This document shows positions 14,815 through 22,761 of a DNA stretch of 64,000 bases, piece after piece. The stretch covers positions 1,688,657 through 1,752,656 of the forward strand of contig NZ_CDME01000011.1 in NCBI RefSeq assembly GCF_000826545.1. The letters run 5' to 3'. Source of the DNA: Kibdelosporangium sp. MJ126-NF4. Lineage in GTDB: Bacteria; Actinomycetota; Actinomycetes; Mycobacteriales; Pseudonocardiaceae. A program made the translations under genes and the position numbers. How positions within the stretch are numbered: position 1 is the first letter of the stretch; every line of letters starts with the position of its first letter. The notes under the pieces are model-generated. The model did no database searches and had not been told where the DNA came from. It saw nothing but the letters and a program-made list of their open reading frames with translations.

Positions 14815-15606
14815 CTATTCGAATGATACTGATGCTGTTTTGTTGTCGAAGTTTGCTGTGGTTAGGTCTGCTATCTTTCCTTTTATTGTTACTGATCTTC
14901 CTTTGCAGTTTCTTTCTGTCCATAGTGTTGTCCAGGCTGCTGTTGATACTGAGGATGTTCTGTTCGGTTTTTCCAGGTTTTGGCAGCCTTGGGTTGGGGC
15001 TACTGCTTGTTTTGCTTCACTGTTCGCGAATCCTGGTTCGTCGAAGAGGACTGTGCTGTCTGCTTTTTCTCCTGATGGGGTTACTCCGAACCATGTTGTT
15101 CCTACTCCGTGGCCGGATGCTTCTCCTGGCTTGGTGTCTTTTGCGTATCTGTAGATTGGCCATCCGGCTATTGTTATCTGGAGCTTTCCGTCGGTTCTCC
15201 TGGCTACTCCTACGTCCGACTTTGTCACGCCTTCCAGGAAGATTCTTCCGTTTTCTGCCACTGTTACCGGTGGCCATGCTGCTGCGCAGTCTCCTTCGCA
15301 GGTTGATTGTGGTGGGTTTGCGCTGTCTTCGTCGGATCGGTAGAGGGTTCTGCCTGTCGCGTCGGTCAGTACTGGGTTCAGGGCGCCTGCCTTGCCTGCT
15401 TGTAGCTGGGCCCAGCCTGTTGCTTCTGGTGGGACGTTGTACATCCGTGCTGTTCCTGCCAGCAGTAGGGGTGTGGGCCCGGCCTTGGCGGGTACGTTCT
15501 TCTCCACCGCCAAGGTCGGGTTGTCCTGTCCTTGCTCCTGGTTGGTGCATGCGGTGAGGCCGAGTGTCAGCAGGGCCGCTAGGGCTGTGGATTGCCTGTG
15601 CGCCAT
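14815..15606 (-). CDS. Secreted-repeat lipoprotein with crystallin-like C-terminus
   Basis: A 263-residue lipoprotein (lipobox LTAC, Cys20). The central region has two copies of the secreted-repeat motif found in COG4315-type surface lipoproteins: GRTLYRSDEDS...CEGDCAAAWPPV and GWPIYRYAKDTKPGEASGHGVGTTWFGV. The last ~60 residues look like one beta/gamma-crystallin motif (TTLWTERNCKGRSVTI followed by IADLTTANFDNKTASVSF), which is an unusual appendage. Start ATG 15606 has GGGAGTTCC-like Shine-Dalgarno pairing upstream. The gene is much richer in A+T than its neighbours, particularly at its 3' end (14,815-15,060), which suggests recent acquisition. It is divergent from the sigma/anti-sigma pair. 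Confidence 0.82.
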   Translation of the reverse strand: MAHRQSTALAALLTLGLTACTNQEQGQDNPTLAVEKNVPAKAGPTPLLLAGTARMYNVPPEATGWAQLQAGKAGALNPVLTDATGRTLYRSDEDSANPPQSTCEGDCAAAWPPVTVAENGRIFLEGVTKSDVGVARRTDGKLQITIAGWPIYRYAKDTKPGEASGHGVGTTWFGVTPSGEKADSTVLFDEPGFANSEAKQAVAPTQGCQNLEKPNRTSSVSTAAWTTLWTERNCKGRSVTIKGKIADLTTANFDNKTASVSFE

Positions 15607-15702
15607 GGGAACTCCTTCCCGGAGGGCCGGGGCGCCGACCCGCTGTGCGGCTCACACGGGGTTGGGGTTGGTTTGGTTCACAAAAATCTTGCGCTATGCC
15701 TC

Positions 15703-15718
15703 TGTGACCCGTGTCACA
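15703..15718. promoter_or_regulatory. Perfect CRP/GlxR-type site TGTGA-N6-TCACA
   Basis: TGTGACCCGTGTCACA is a perfect match to the cAMP-receptor-protein consensus TGTGA-N6-TCACA; actinomycete Crp and GlxR bind the same pattern. It lies 97 bp before the lipoprotein start and 74 bp before the sigma-factor start, so it could control either or both. Confidence 0.7.
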
Positions 15719-15791
15719 TAGATTGGGTGAGCCTTTTCTTGTCCGCGCGCGTGTGGGTCGAGAACTCAAGAGGCCGTGGAGGTGGGAACGG

Positions 15792-16337
15792 ATGGGCGGG
15801 GTGAGACCTCGGCACCGTCAAGTCGCCGACGAAGCACTGGTCCGGACACTGTTCGAGGAGCATGGTCGGGCGATGCTCGCGTACGCACAGCGGCTCACTG
15901 GTGACCGTGCCACGGCTGAGGATGTCGTGCAGGAGGCGTTGATCAGGGCGTGGAAGCATCCTGATGCGCTGGTCAATGGCAAGGGGTCGGTTCGGGGCTG
16001 GTTGTTGACCGTGGTGCGCAATCTGGTGCTCGACGGTGTTCGGGCGCGCAATGCTCGGCCCAAGGAGGTCGCTGAGTCGCCGCTCACTGTCGCGGTCGAG
16101 AAGGACCATGCCGACAAGGTCGTCAACTCGCTTGTTGTGCTCGGTGCGCTCGAACAGTTGCCGGATGCGCATCGGTCTGTGCTTGTGGAGATCTATGTTC
16201 GCGGTCAGAGCGTCAGTGAGACCGCGGAAACCCTCGGTATACCGCCGGGAACGGTGAAGTCCCGGTCGTACTACGCCCTTCGGGCGTTGCGTGACCTGTT
16301 CACCGCTCGGGGTGCCGGGATCGAAGGGGTGGCCTGA
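15792..16337 (+). CDS. ECF-family RNA polymerase sigma factor
   Basis: A 181-residue sigma factor. ATG 15792 is chosen from the preceding GGTGGGAA ribosome site. Region 2 shows LFEEHGRAMLAYAQRLTGDRATAEDVVQEALIRAWKHP and GWLLTVVRNLVLDGVRAR; region 4 shows LEQLPDAHRSVLVEIYVRGQSVSETAETLGIPPGTVKSRSYYALRALR, the -35-binding helix-turn-helix. It overlaps the anti-sigma gene by 1 nt (TGATG), the usual coupling of sigma and its anti-sigma. The pattern resembles the SigL-like group. Its targets probably include the divergent lipoprotein gene. Confidence 0.93.
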   Translation: MGGVRPRHRQVADEALVRTLFEEHGRAMLAYAQRLTGDRATAEDVVQEALIRAWKHPDALVNGKGSVRGWLLTVVRNLVLDGVRARNARPKEVAESPLTVAVEKDHADKVVNSLVVLGALEQLPDAHRSVLVEIYVRGQSVSETAETLGIPPGTVKSRSYYALRALRDLFTARGAGIEGVA

Positions 16338-17032
16338 TGAGCATGTCCGAGCAGCAGCATGTGGACATCGACGCTTTCGTCGCCGGCCAGTTGCCGCCCG
16401 ACCAGGCCGCCGAGGTGCGTCAGCACGTCGACGGGTGCGCGGAGTGCCGGCAGGAGACGGACACATTGCGACAGATGCAGGAGTTTCTCGGCGAAGTGCC
16501 GCCAGAGGCACTGCTTGAGGGGTATCCGGAGGACGCGGACCTCGTCCTGCGGCGCACGCTGCACCGGATGCGGAAGGAATCGTCGGCCACTCAGCGCCGT
16601 ACCCGGTTTCTCAGAGCGGCGGCAGCCGTAGTCGTCGCGGTCGCGCTTGCCGGTGGCGGTGTTCTGCTCGGTCAGTCCACCGCGCCCACCCAGCCGACCG
16701 CTCTCCCCCCTGTGACGCAGCCACCTGGCGTCAAGGTCGCCAGTGGTACCGACAGCGCTACTGGCGCGCGGATGGCCGTTCGGATTACTCCGGCTGCGGG
16801 GTGGGTTCGGGTCAGCGCGACGGTCAGCGGTATCCCGGCGGGGGAGCCGTGCAGGCTGATCATCGTCGGCAAGGACGGCACACGCGAGTCCGCGGGCAGT
16901 TGGGTCGTGCCGCCGAGGGAGAAGCCAGAAGGGACCACAGTGGACGGTTCGGCGCTGATCCCGCCGTCCGACGTCGCCGAAGTGCTCGTGCAGACCACCA
17001 CGGGAAAGCAGTACGTCGGCGTGCCCGTGTAG
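16337..17032 (+). CDS. Zinc-binding (ZAS) anti-sigma factor
   Basis: A 231-residue membrane-anchored anti-sigma factor. The N-terminus carries the zinc anti-sigma motif His-x3-Cys-x2-Cys (HVDGCAEC), which would bind the sigma factor in the cytosol and may respond to oxidation of the cysteines. A single transmembrane helix lies near residues 94-114 (FLRAAAAVVVAVALAGGGVLL). The extracytoplasmic part (115-231) has a Pro/Thr linker and a beta-rich domain beginning VKVASGTDSATGARMAVRI and ending TTTGKQYVGVPV, likely a sensor. It is translationally coupled to the sigma gene. Confidence 0.92.
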   Translation: MSMSEQQHVDIDAFVAGQLPPDQAAEVRQHVDGCAECRQETDTLRQMQEFLGEVPPEALLEGYPEDADLVLRRTLHRMRKESSATQRRTRFLRAAAAVVVAVALAGGGVLLGQSTAPTQPTALPPVTQPPGVKVASGTDSATGARMAVRITPAAGWVRVSATVSGIPAGEPCRLIIVGKDGTRESAGSWVVPPREKPEGTTVDGSALIPPSDVAEVLVQTTTGKQYVGVPV

Positions 17033-17041
17033 GCCAAGGAC

Positions 17042-17482
17042 TCATGGCTGTAGCGGGATGACGTAGTGGATGAAACCGCGGTTCTCGGCGACCTTGTCGT
17101 AGAGCAGACGCGCGGTGTGGTTGTCCTGCTTGGTGTGCCAGTAGACGCGGGAACACCCCTGCTTGACAGCCCAGTCCTTGACCGCGTCGATCAACGCGCG
17201 GGCGACACCCTTGCCGCGAGCCTGTTCGGTGGTGAAGAGGTCCTGCAGGTAGCAGACGTCCGGCGAGGTTGTGCTGGCGTGCACGAGGAAGTGCACGATG
17301 CCGACCAGTTCGCCGTCGAGCTTCGCGGCCAGCGCGTGCATCCGTTCGCCTGACTGGAACTCGCGCCACGCGCGGTCGTAGACCTCCTGCGGCATCGTGC
17401 GTTCGTAGAAGGTGTTGTAGCCGACGAACAACTGTTCCCACTTCGGGCGGTCAGCGGCTGTGAGGGCCCCGATGGTGATCAT
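17042..17482 (-). CDS. GNAT family N-acetyltransferase
   Basis: A 146-residue acetyltransferase with the acetyl-CoA-binding motif A intact: VCYLQDLFTTEQARGKGVARALIDAV, then WHTKQDNHTARLLYDKV as motif B. Substrate unknown; the length and pattern fit small-molecule or aminoglycoside-type GNATs. It is divergent from boxC, and the large inverted repeat at 17512-17548 lies between the two starts, so the operator could control both. Confidence 0.88.
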   Translation of the reverse strand: MITIGALTAADRPKWEQLFVGYNTFYERTMPQEVYDRAWREFQSGERMHALAAKLDGELVGIVHFLVHASTTSPDVCYLQDLFTTEQARGKGVARALIDAVKDWAVKQGCSRVYWHTKQDNHTARLLYDKVAENRGFIHYVIPLQP

Positions 17483-17511
17483 GGTGCCGACTCTATCGAC
17501 GCGGCCATTTG

Positions 17512-17551
17512 TCTACACAACATTGACGACTGGGAATAGTTGTGTAGAAAA
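17512..17551 (+). promoter_or_regulatory. boxC promoter with 10 bp inverted-repeat operator
   Basis: TCTACACAAC (17512-17521) and GTTGTGTAGA (17539-17548) are exact reverse complements 17 bp apart. Between them lies -35 TTGACG (17523-17528), and the right arm overlaps a likely -10 TAGAAA (17545-17550). A repressor bound here would cover the whole promoter. The natural guess is a benzoate or benzoyl-CoA responsive regulator, but none is encoded in the window. Confidence 0.65.
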
Positions 17552-17583
17552 TGGTGCGGTACGGTCAGAGCCGAGGAGGCCTC

Positions 17584-19197
17584 ATGGACGTGTCCTTCGA
17601 CGTGCGCCCCAGCAGCTACCGGCACTGGCGGTTGCGCACCGAAGGGGAGATCGCCTGGCTGGTACTCGACGTCGACGAGACCGGCGGGATCGTCCCCGGC
17701 TACGAGCTGAAACTCAACTCCTACGACCTCGGCGTGGACATCGAGCTGTACGACGCCACCCAGCGGCTGCGGTTCGAACACCCCGAAGTGCGCGTGGTCA
17801 TCGTGACCAGCGGCAAGGACAAGGTGTTCTGCGCGGGCGCGAACATCCGGATGCTGGCCTCGTCCGCGCACGAGTGGAAGGTCAACTTCTGCAAGTTCAC
17901 CAACGAGACCCGCAACGCGATGGAGGACACCGTCGGCCAGGCCTACCTGGCCGCGGTCAACGGATCCTGCGCGGGCGGCGGGTACGAGCTCGCGCTGGCC
18001 TGCGACCACATCCTGCTCGTCGACGACAACTCGTCGGCGGTGTCGTTGCCGGAGGTGCCGCTGCTCGGCGTCCTGCCCGGGACCGGCGGGCTGACCAGGG
18101 TCGTCGACAAACGCCGGGTCCGCAAGGACCTGGCCGACGTCTTCGCGACCAGGCCGGACGGGGTGAAGGGCAAGGCCGCGCTGCGGTGGCGCCTGGTCGA
18201 CGAACTCGCCCAGCCGCGTCAGTTCGAGCAGGCGACCCGCGCCCGCGCGGCCGAACTGGCGGCCCGGTCCACGAGGCCCCGCGACGCGGACGGCGTCCAG
18301 CTCACGCCGCTCAACCGGGACGCCACCGCCGACGGGATCCACTACGAGCACGTCACGGCGGACTACGACAGGTCCCTGTCCACCGTCACGATCACCGTGC
18401 GGGCGCCGCGGACCCCGGCGCCGCCAGGGATGTCCGGGCTCGACGCGTCCTTCTGGCCGCACGCGGTCACCCGTGAGCTGGACGACCTGATCCTGCGGCT
18501 GCGCACGAACGAGACCAAGCTCGGCACGTGGATCCTGAAAACCGCCGGTGACGCCGAACTGCTCGACGGCTACGAGCAACTGCTGGCCGACAACCAGGAC
18601 CACTGGCTGGCCGACGAGATCCTGCGCTACCACAAGCGTGTGCTGAAACGGCTCGACGTGACCAGCCGCAGCCTGATCGCGTTGATCGAACCGGACAGCT
18701 GCTGCGCCGGAATGCTGGCCGAACTGGCGTTCGCGGCCGACCGCCAGTACATGTTGGACGATCCGGCTGTGTCGATCACGCTGACCGACGCGAACTTCGG
18801 GCTGTTCCCGATGGGCAACGGCATCGCCCGGTTGGAGTCCCGGTTCTACGGCCACCCCGACCACATCGAGTGGCTGCGCAAGGAGACCGGGCGGCCGCTG
18901 AGCCCGGCGGCCGCGAACGAACTGGGCCTGGTCACCGACATCCCCGACGACATCGACTGGGAGGACGAGATCCGGATGGCCGTCGAGAGCCGGGCCGCGC
19001 TGTCACCGGACGCGTGCACCGGCCTTGAGGCCAACCTGCGGTTCACCGGGCCGGAGACCACCGAGACCAGGATCTTCGGCCGGTTGTCCGCCTGGCAGAA
19101 CTGGATCTTCACCCGGCCGAACGCGTCGGGAGAGGAAGGCGCGCTACGCCGCTACGGCACCGGTCAGAAGGCGATCTTCGACAGAAAACGGGTGTGA
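17584..19197 (+). CDS. boxC: BoxC, 2,3-epoxybenzoyl-CoA dihydrolase
   Basis: A 537-residue enzyme that opens the ring of 2,3-epoxybenzoyl-CoA by hydrolysis and releases formate, giving a C6 semialdehyde-CoA in the aerobic CoA-dependent benzoate route. ATG 17584 has GAGGAGG 4 nt upstream. It is a double enoyl-CoA hydratase fold: the first half has VVIVTSGKDKVFCAGANIRML and AAVNGSCAGGGYELALACDH (oxyanion loop), and the second has a degenerate copy with IEPDSCCAGMLAELAFAADR. The length agrees with known BoxC (about 550). It heads the box operon, overlapping boxB by 4 nt. Confidence 0.94.
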   Translation: MDVSFDVRPSSYRHWRLRTEGEIAWLVLDVDETGGIVPGYELKLNSYDLGVDIELYDATQRLRFEHPEVRVVIVTSGKDKVFCAGANIRMLASSAHEWKVNFCKFTNETRNAMEDTVGQAYLAAVNGSCAGGGYELALACDHILLVDDNSSAVSLPEVPLLGVLPGTGGLTRVVDKRRVRKDLADVFATRPDGVKGKAALRWRLVDELAQPRQFEQATRARAAELAARSTRPRDADGVQLTPLNRDATADGIHYEHVTADYDRSLSTVTITVRAPRTPAPPGMSGLDASFWPHAVTRELDDLILRLRTNETKLGTWILKTAGDAELLDGYEQLLADNQDHWLADEILRYHKRVLKRLDVTSRSLIALIEPDSCCAGMLAELAFAADRQYMLDDPAVSITLTDANFGLFPMGNGIARLESRFYGHPDHIEWLRKETGRPLSPAAANELGLVTDIPDDIDWEDEIRMAVESRAALSPDACTGLEANLRFTGPETTETRIFGRLSAWQNWIFTRPNASGEEGALRRYGTGQKAIFDRKRV

Positions 19198-20624
19198 GCA
19201 GCATGACGACGTCGATCAACTACGAGGACAAGATCCCCAACAACGTGGACCTCTCGTCGGACCGGCGGCTGCAGCGCGCGCTGGAGGGCTGGCAGCCGAA
19301 GTTCATGAACTGGTGGGGCGAGATGGGCCCCACCCTGGAGACACACGGCGTCTACCTGCGCACGGCAGTGTCGGTGGGCCGCGACGGCTGGGCGCACTTC
19401 GACCACGTCAACGTGCCGGACTACCGCTGGGGCATCTTTCTCGCCGAGCCGAAGACGGACCGCCGGATCGCGTTCGGCGAGCACCGGGGACAGCCGGTGT
19501 GGCAGCAGGTCCCCGGCGAGTACCGCGCGGACCTGCAGCGTCTGATCGTGATCCAGGGCGACACCGAGCCCGCGTCGGTCGAGCAGCAGAAGCTGCTGGG
19601 CCTGACCGCGCCGAGTCTGTACGACCTGCGCAACCTCTTCCAGGTCAACGTGGAGGAAGGCAGACACCTGTGGGCGATGGTGTACCTGCTGCACGCCTAC
19701 TTCGGCAGGGAGGGCCGTGAGGAGGCGGAGGCGCTGCTCGTGCGCAACTCCGGCAGCCCCGACTCGCCGCGCATCCTCGGCGCGTTCAACGAGGAGACGG
19801 CGGACTGGCTGGCGTTCTACATGTTCACGTACTTCACCGACCGCGACGGCAAGTACCAGCTCGGCACGCTGAAGGAGAGCGCGTTCGACCCGCTGTCGCG
19901 CACGTGCGAGTTCATGCTCAAGGAGGAGGCGCACCACATGTTCGTCGGGACCACCGGCGTCGACCGTGTGGTGGCCCGCAGCGCCGAGCTGATCCGCGAG
20001 CACGACACGCTGGACATCGGCAAACACGGCGGGATCCCGCTGGACATCATCCAGAAGTACATCAACTTCCACTACACGGTGTCGCTCGACCTGTTCGGCA
20101 GCGAGACGTCCACCAACGCGGCGAACTACTTCACCGCGGGCCTCAAGGGCCGGTGGCTGGAGGAGCGCCGCAAGGACGACCACCAGCTGACCGAGCACGG
20201 CGTCCGGATCGAGCGCCCGAACACCGACGGCACGTGGACGGCCGACGAGCTGTCCGCGCTGCTGGCGTTGAACCTCGACCTGCGCGGCGAGTACATCGCT
20301 GACTGCCAGAGCGGCATCAAGCGGTGGAACAAGATCCTCACCGAGGCCGGGCTGGACCACAGGTTCGCGCTGCCGCACGTCGGGTTCAACCGGCACGTCG
20401 GGCTGCACTCGGGCTTCCACATCACCCCCGACGGCTCGATCGGCGACGAGGACACGTGGCGCGGCGCCAGCAAGAAGTGGCTGCCGACCAGCGAGGACCT
20501 CGCGTTCGTCCGGTCGCTGATGCGCCCGGTCTACGAACCGGGCAAGATCGCCAGCTGGGTCGCGCCGCCGACGAACGGGATCAACGGCAAGCCCTTCGAC
20601 TACGAGTACGTGTACTTCCACTGA
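19194..20624 (+). CDS. boxB: BoxB, benzoyl-CoA 2,3-epoxidase subunit
   Basis: A 476-residue diiron epoxidase that converts benzoyl-CoA to the 2,3-epoxide with O2 and electrons delivered by BoxA. GTG 19194 overlaps the boxC stop (GTGA); ATG 19203 is the other possible start. The diiron ligands sit in two Glu-x2-His helices, NVEEGRHLWAMVYLLHAYFGREG and MLKEEAHHMFVGTTGVDRV. Also present are SINYEDKIPNNVDL at the N-terminus and GINGKPFDYEYVYFH at the C-terminus, both typical of BoxB. The reductase partner BoxA is not encoded in this window. Confidence 0.95.
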   Translation: MSSMTTSINYEDKIPNNVDLSSDRRLQRALEGWQPKFMNWWGEMGPTLETHGVYLRTAVSVGRDGWAHFDHVNVPDYRWGIFLAEPKTDRRIAFGEHRGQPVWQQVPGEYRADLQRLIVIQGDTEPASVEQQKLLGLTAPSLYDLRNLFQVNVEEGRHLWAMVYLLHAYFGREGREEAEALLVRNSGSPDSPRILGAFNEETADWLAFYMFTYFTDRDGKYQLGTLKESAFDPLSRTCEFMLKEEAHHMFVGTTGVDRVVARSAELIREHDTLDIGKHGGIPLDIIQKYINFHYTVSLDLFGSETSTNAANYFTAGLKGRWLEERRKDDHQLTEHGVRIERPNTDGTWTADELSALLALNLDLRGEYIADCQSGIKRWNKILTEAGLDHRFALPHVGFNRHVGLHSGFHITPDGSIGDEDTWRGASKKWLPTSEDLAFVRSLMRPVYEPGKIASWVAPPTNGINGKPFDYEYVYFH

Positions 20625-20642
20625 CGGGCGAGGCGGGCGATC

Positions 20643-22223
20643 ATGACTGCTGTGTCCCTCTTCAATGCGGCGGAGTACCTGGTCGACCGGCACGTCAAGG
20701 CCGGGCGCGGCGAGCGCCTGGCGGTCGTGGCCCGGTCGGGTGCCCTGACCTACCGCGAGCTCGGCGAGGAGGTGCGCGCCGCCGCGGCCGCGTTCCGCGC
20801 GGTCGGTGTCCGGCCGGAGGAGCGGGTCGTGTTCTGCATGGCCGACGACATCCAACTGCTCGCGGGCATCCTCGGCGCGATGTACGTCGGCGCTGTCCCG
20901 GTCCCGGTCTCCACCATGTTCACCGGCGGTGAGCTGGGCACGGTCCTGGCCGACTCCCGGGCACGGGTGTTGTCGGTGTCGACGGAGTTCGCCGGTGTCG
21001 CGCAGACCGCGTTGGCTGCGGCACCCGAGGTGACGGATGTCCTGCTCGATGGGGAGGTGCCGTTGCGCACCCGCCGTGGTGTGCGTGTCCAGCAGTGGCT
21101 GGACCTCGACGACGAGCCGGTGCGACGGCCGTACGACACCTGGCCGGACTCGCCCGCGCTGTGGCTGTACACGTCCGGGACCACCGGCGTGCCGAAAGCC
21201 GCCATGCACCGGCATTCCAGCATCCGGATGGTCGCCGAGGCGTACGGCAAGGGCGTGCTGGACATGGCCGAGCAGGACCGCTGCCTGTCCGTGGCCAAGC
21301 TGTTCTTCGCCTACGGGATCGGCAACTCGTGCTTCTTCCCGTTCGCGGCCGGTGCCAGCACGATCCTCGAACGGACCAGGCCGACGCCGCACCTGGTCGC
21401 CCAACGGCTCAAGGCCGAGCAGCCGACGTTGTTCTTCGCGGTGCCCACGTTCTACTCGGCGCTGCTGCACAGCGACATCCCCGACGACGCCTTCGCTGGG
21501 GTGCGACAGGGCATCTCGGCCGGTGAGGCGCTGCCGCCGTTGCTCTACCAGCGCATCCGCGACCGGTTCGGCCTCGAAGTGCTCGACGGGATCGGCTCGA
21601 CCGAGGCACTGCACATCTTCCTGTCCAACCGGCCGGGTGCCGTACGTCCCGGGTCGTCGGGTGTCGAAGTCCCGGGCTACGACGTCGAGCTGCGTGACGA
21701 GCAGGACGCTGTGATCACCGAGGCGGACCAGCCCGGTGACCTGTACCTGCGCGGAGCGTCGGTCGCGACGGGGTACTGGTGCCGCGCGGAGACCACCCGC
21801 CAGGTCTTCCAAGGCGAATGGCTGCGCACCGGGGACACGTACACCCGCAACGCGGACGGCACGTACAGCTGCCTGGGGCGCTCCGACGACATGCTCAAAG
21901 CAGGCGGGATCTGGGTGTCGCCCGCGGAGGTGGAGGAGCGGCTGCTGGCCCACCCGAGCGTGGCCGAGGTGGCCGTGGTGGCCGCGCCCGACGCCGACGG
22001 ACTGGACAAGCCGGTCGCGTGCGTGGTCGCCGTGGCCGGGGCGAGTGTGGACGCTGACGCGCTGATCGCCTGGTGCCGTGAAGGCCTGTCGTCGTTCAAA
22101 CGGCCGCGCGCGGTGGTGGCCCTCGAGGAGTTGCCGAAGACCGCGACCGGGAAGGTCCGCCGGAACGTGTTGCGCGAGCACGTGTCCGGGACACTGACGA
22201 CCGCGTCGCTGTCGGTCCCCTAA
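20643..22223 (+). CDS. Benzoate-CoA ligase family protein
   Basis: A 526-residue adenylate-forming enzyme that would activate benzoate with ATP and CoA, supplying substrate for BoxB and BoxC. ANL motifs are complete: LYTSGTTGVPKAAMH (A3), FFAYGIGNSCFFPFAAGA, the aromatic-acid-pocket region GISAGEALPP, GIGSTEALHIFLSN (A5), GEWLRTGDTY (A7), GRSDDMLKAGGIWVSP (A8), and the C-terminal catalytic Lys in LPKTATGKVRR. The FFAYGIGNS segment is characteristic of benzoate-CoA ligases. It begins 18 bp after boxB and is almost surely in the same operon. Confidence 0.92.
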   Translation: MTAVSLFNAAEYLVDRHVKAGRGERLAVVARSGALTYRELGEEVRAAAAAFRAVGVRPEERVVFCMADDIQLLAGILGAMYVGAVPVPVSTMFTGGELGTVLADSRARVLSVSTEFAGVAQTALAAAPEVTDVLLDGEVPLRTRRGVRVQQWLDLDDEPVRRPYDTWPDSPALWLYTSGTTGVPKAAMHRHSSIRMVAEAYGKGVLDMAEQDRCLSVAKLFFAYGIGNSCFFPFAAGASTILERTRPTPHLVAQRLKAEQPTLFFAVPTFYSALLHSDIPDDAFAGVRQGISAGEALPPLLYQRIRDRFGLEVLDGIGSTEALHIFLSNRPGAVRPGSSGVEVPGYDVELRDEQDAVITEADQPGDLYLRGASVATGYWCRAETTRQVFQGEWLRTGDTYTRNADGTYSCLGRSDDMLKAGGIWVSPAEVEERLLAHPSVAEVAVVAAPDADGLDKPVACVVAVAGASVDADALIAWCREGLSSFKRPRAVVALEELPKTATGKVRRNVLREHVSGTLTTASLSVP

Positions 22224-22233
22224 GATCTCACCG

Positions 22234-22758
22234 GTGAGTACGGACCGGGAGGACGAGCTGATCCGGCAGATCGGCGCACTGGCGATGGCGGACGGCCCTG
22301 AGGGCTGGGTCAGGATCGACCTGCACGTCCAAGTGGGATACGCGCACCGGCTCACCATCCTGATGCCCGACGCTCCGGGCCAGTGGCTGGCGGGTACCCC
22401 GGCGCCGGAGATCAACCCGCTGCTGCGCGAGCTGCTGTCGATCATGGAGGGGCCGTGGAAGGCGATGCGGCTGATCATCGACCCACCCGGCTCCTATGCC
22501 GTGCACTTCCTGTACGACCGCGACCCGGCGGACATTCCCTGGGAGCGCTGGGTCTACGAGCAGTTGCTGTTCGCACTGCCACCGGGGTGGCAGTGGGCGC
22601 AGGTGCGCCACAACAGCGGGCTCTTGAACATGGTCACTGGTGAGACCGTGCCGTACACGCCGCCGGAGGGCGTGGTTGCGGTAGGTAAACAGGTGGAGAT
22701 GAGGCACCTCGGTGGTGTCCGGATCACCACCGAGAATGCTGCCGCTACCCAAGAGTGA
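22234..22758 (+). CDS. Uncharacterised 174-residue protein at the end of the box operon
   Basis: Starts at GTG 22234, 10 bp after the ligase gene, and ends 3 bp from the converging livF-type gene. Residues 15-35 give GALAMADGPEGWVRIDLHVQVGYAHRL, and residues 85-122 give GSYAVHFLYDRDPADIPWERWVYEQL, which has the look of the YezG/DUF600 type of small immunity-like proteins, though the match is weak. It has no signal peptide or membrane segment. Context would allow a role in aromatic metabolism, but nothing in the sequence shows it. Confidence 0.72.
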   Translation: MSTDREDELIRQIGALAMADGPEGWVRIDLHVQVGYAHRLTILMPDAPGQWLAGTPAPEINPLLRELLSIMEGPWKAMRLIIDPPGSYAVHFLYDRDPADIPWERWVYEQLLFALPPGWQWAQVRHNSGLLNMVTGETVPYTPPEGVVAVGKQVEMRHLGGVRITTENAAATQE

Positions 22759-22761
22759 CTG

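Noticed and set aside
19164..22478. A very long minus-strand open frame (1104 codons) opposite boxB and the ligase
   Set aside because: It is the antisense shadow of strongly coding plus-strand genes; its translation is rich in Arg, Val and Gln with no domain, and boxB and the ligase have clear motifs.
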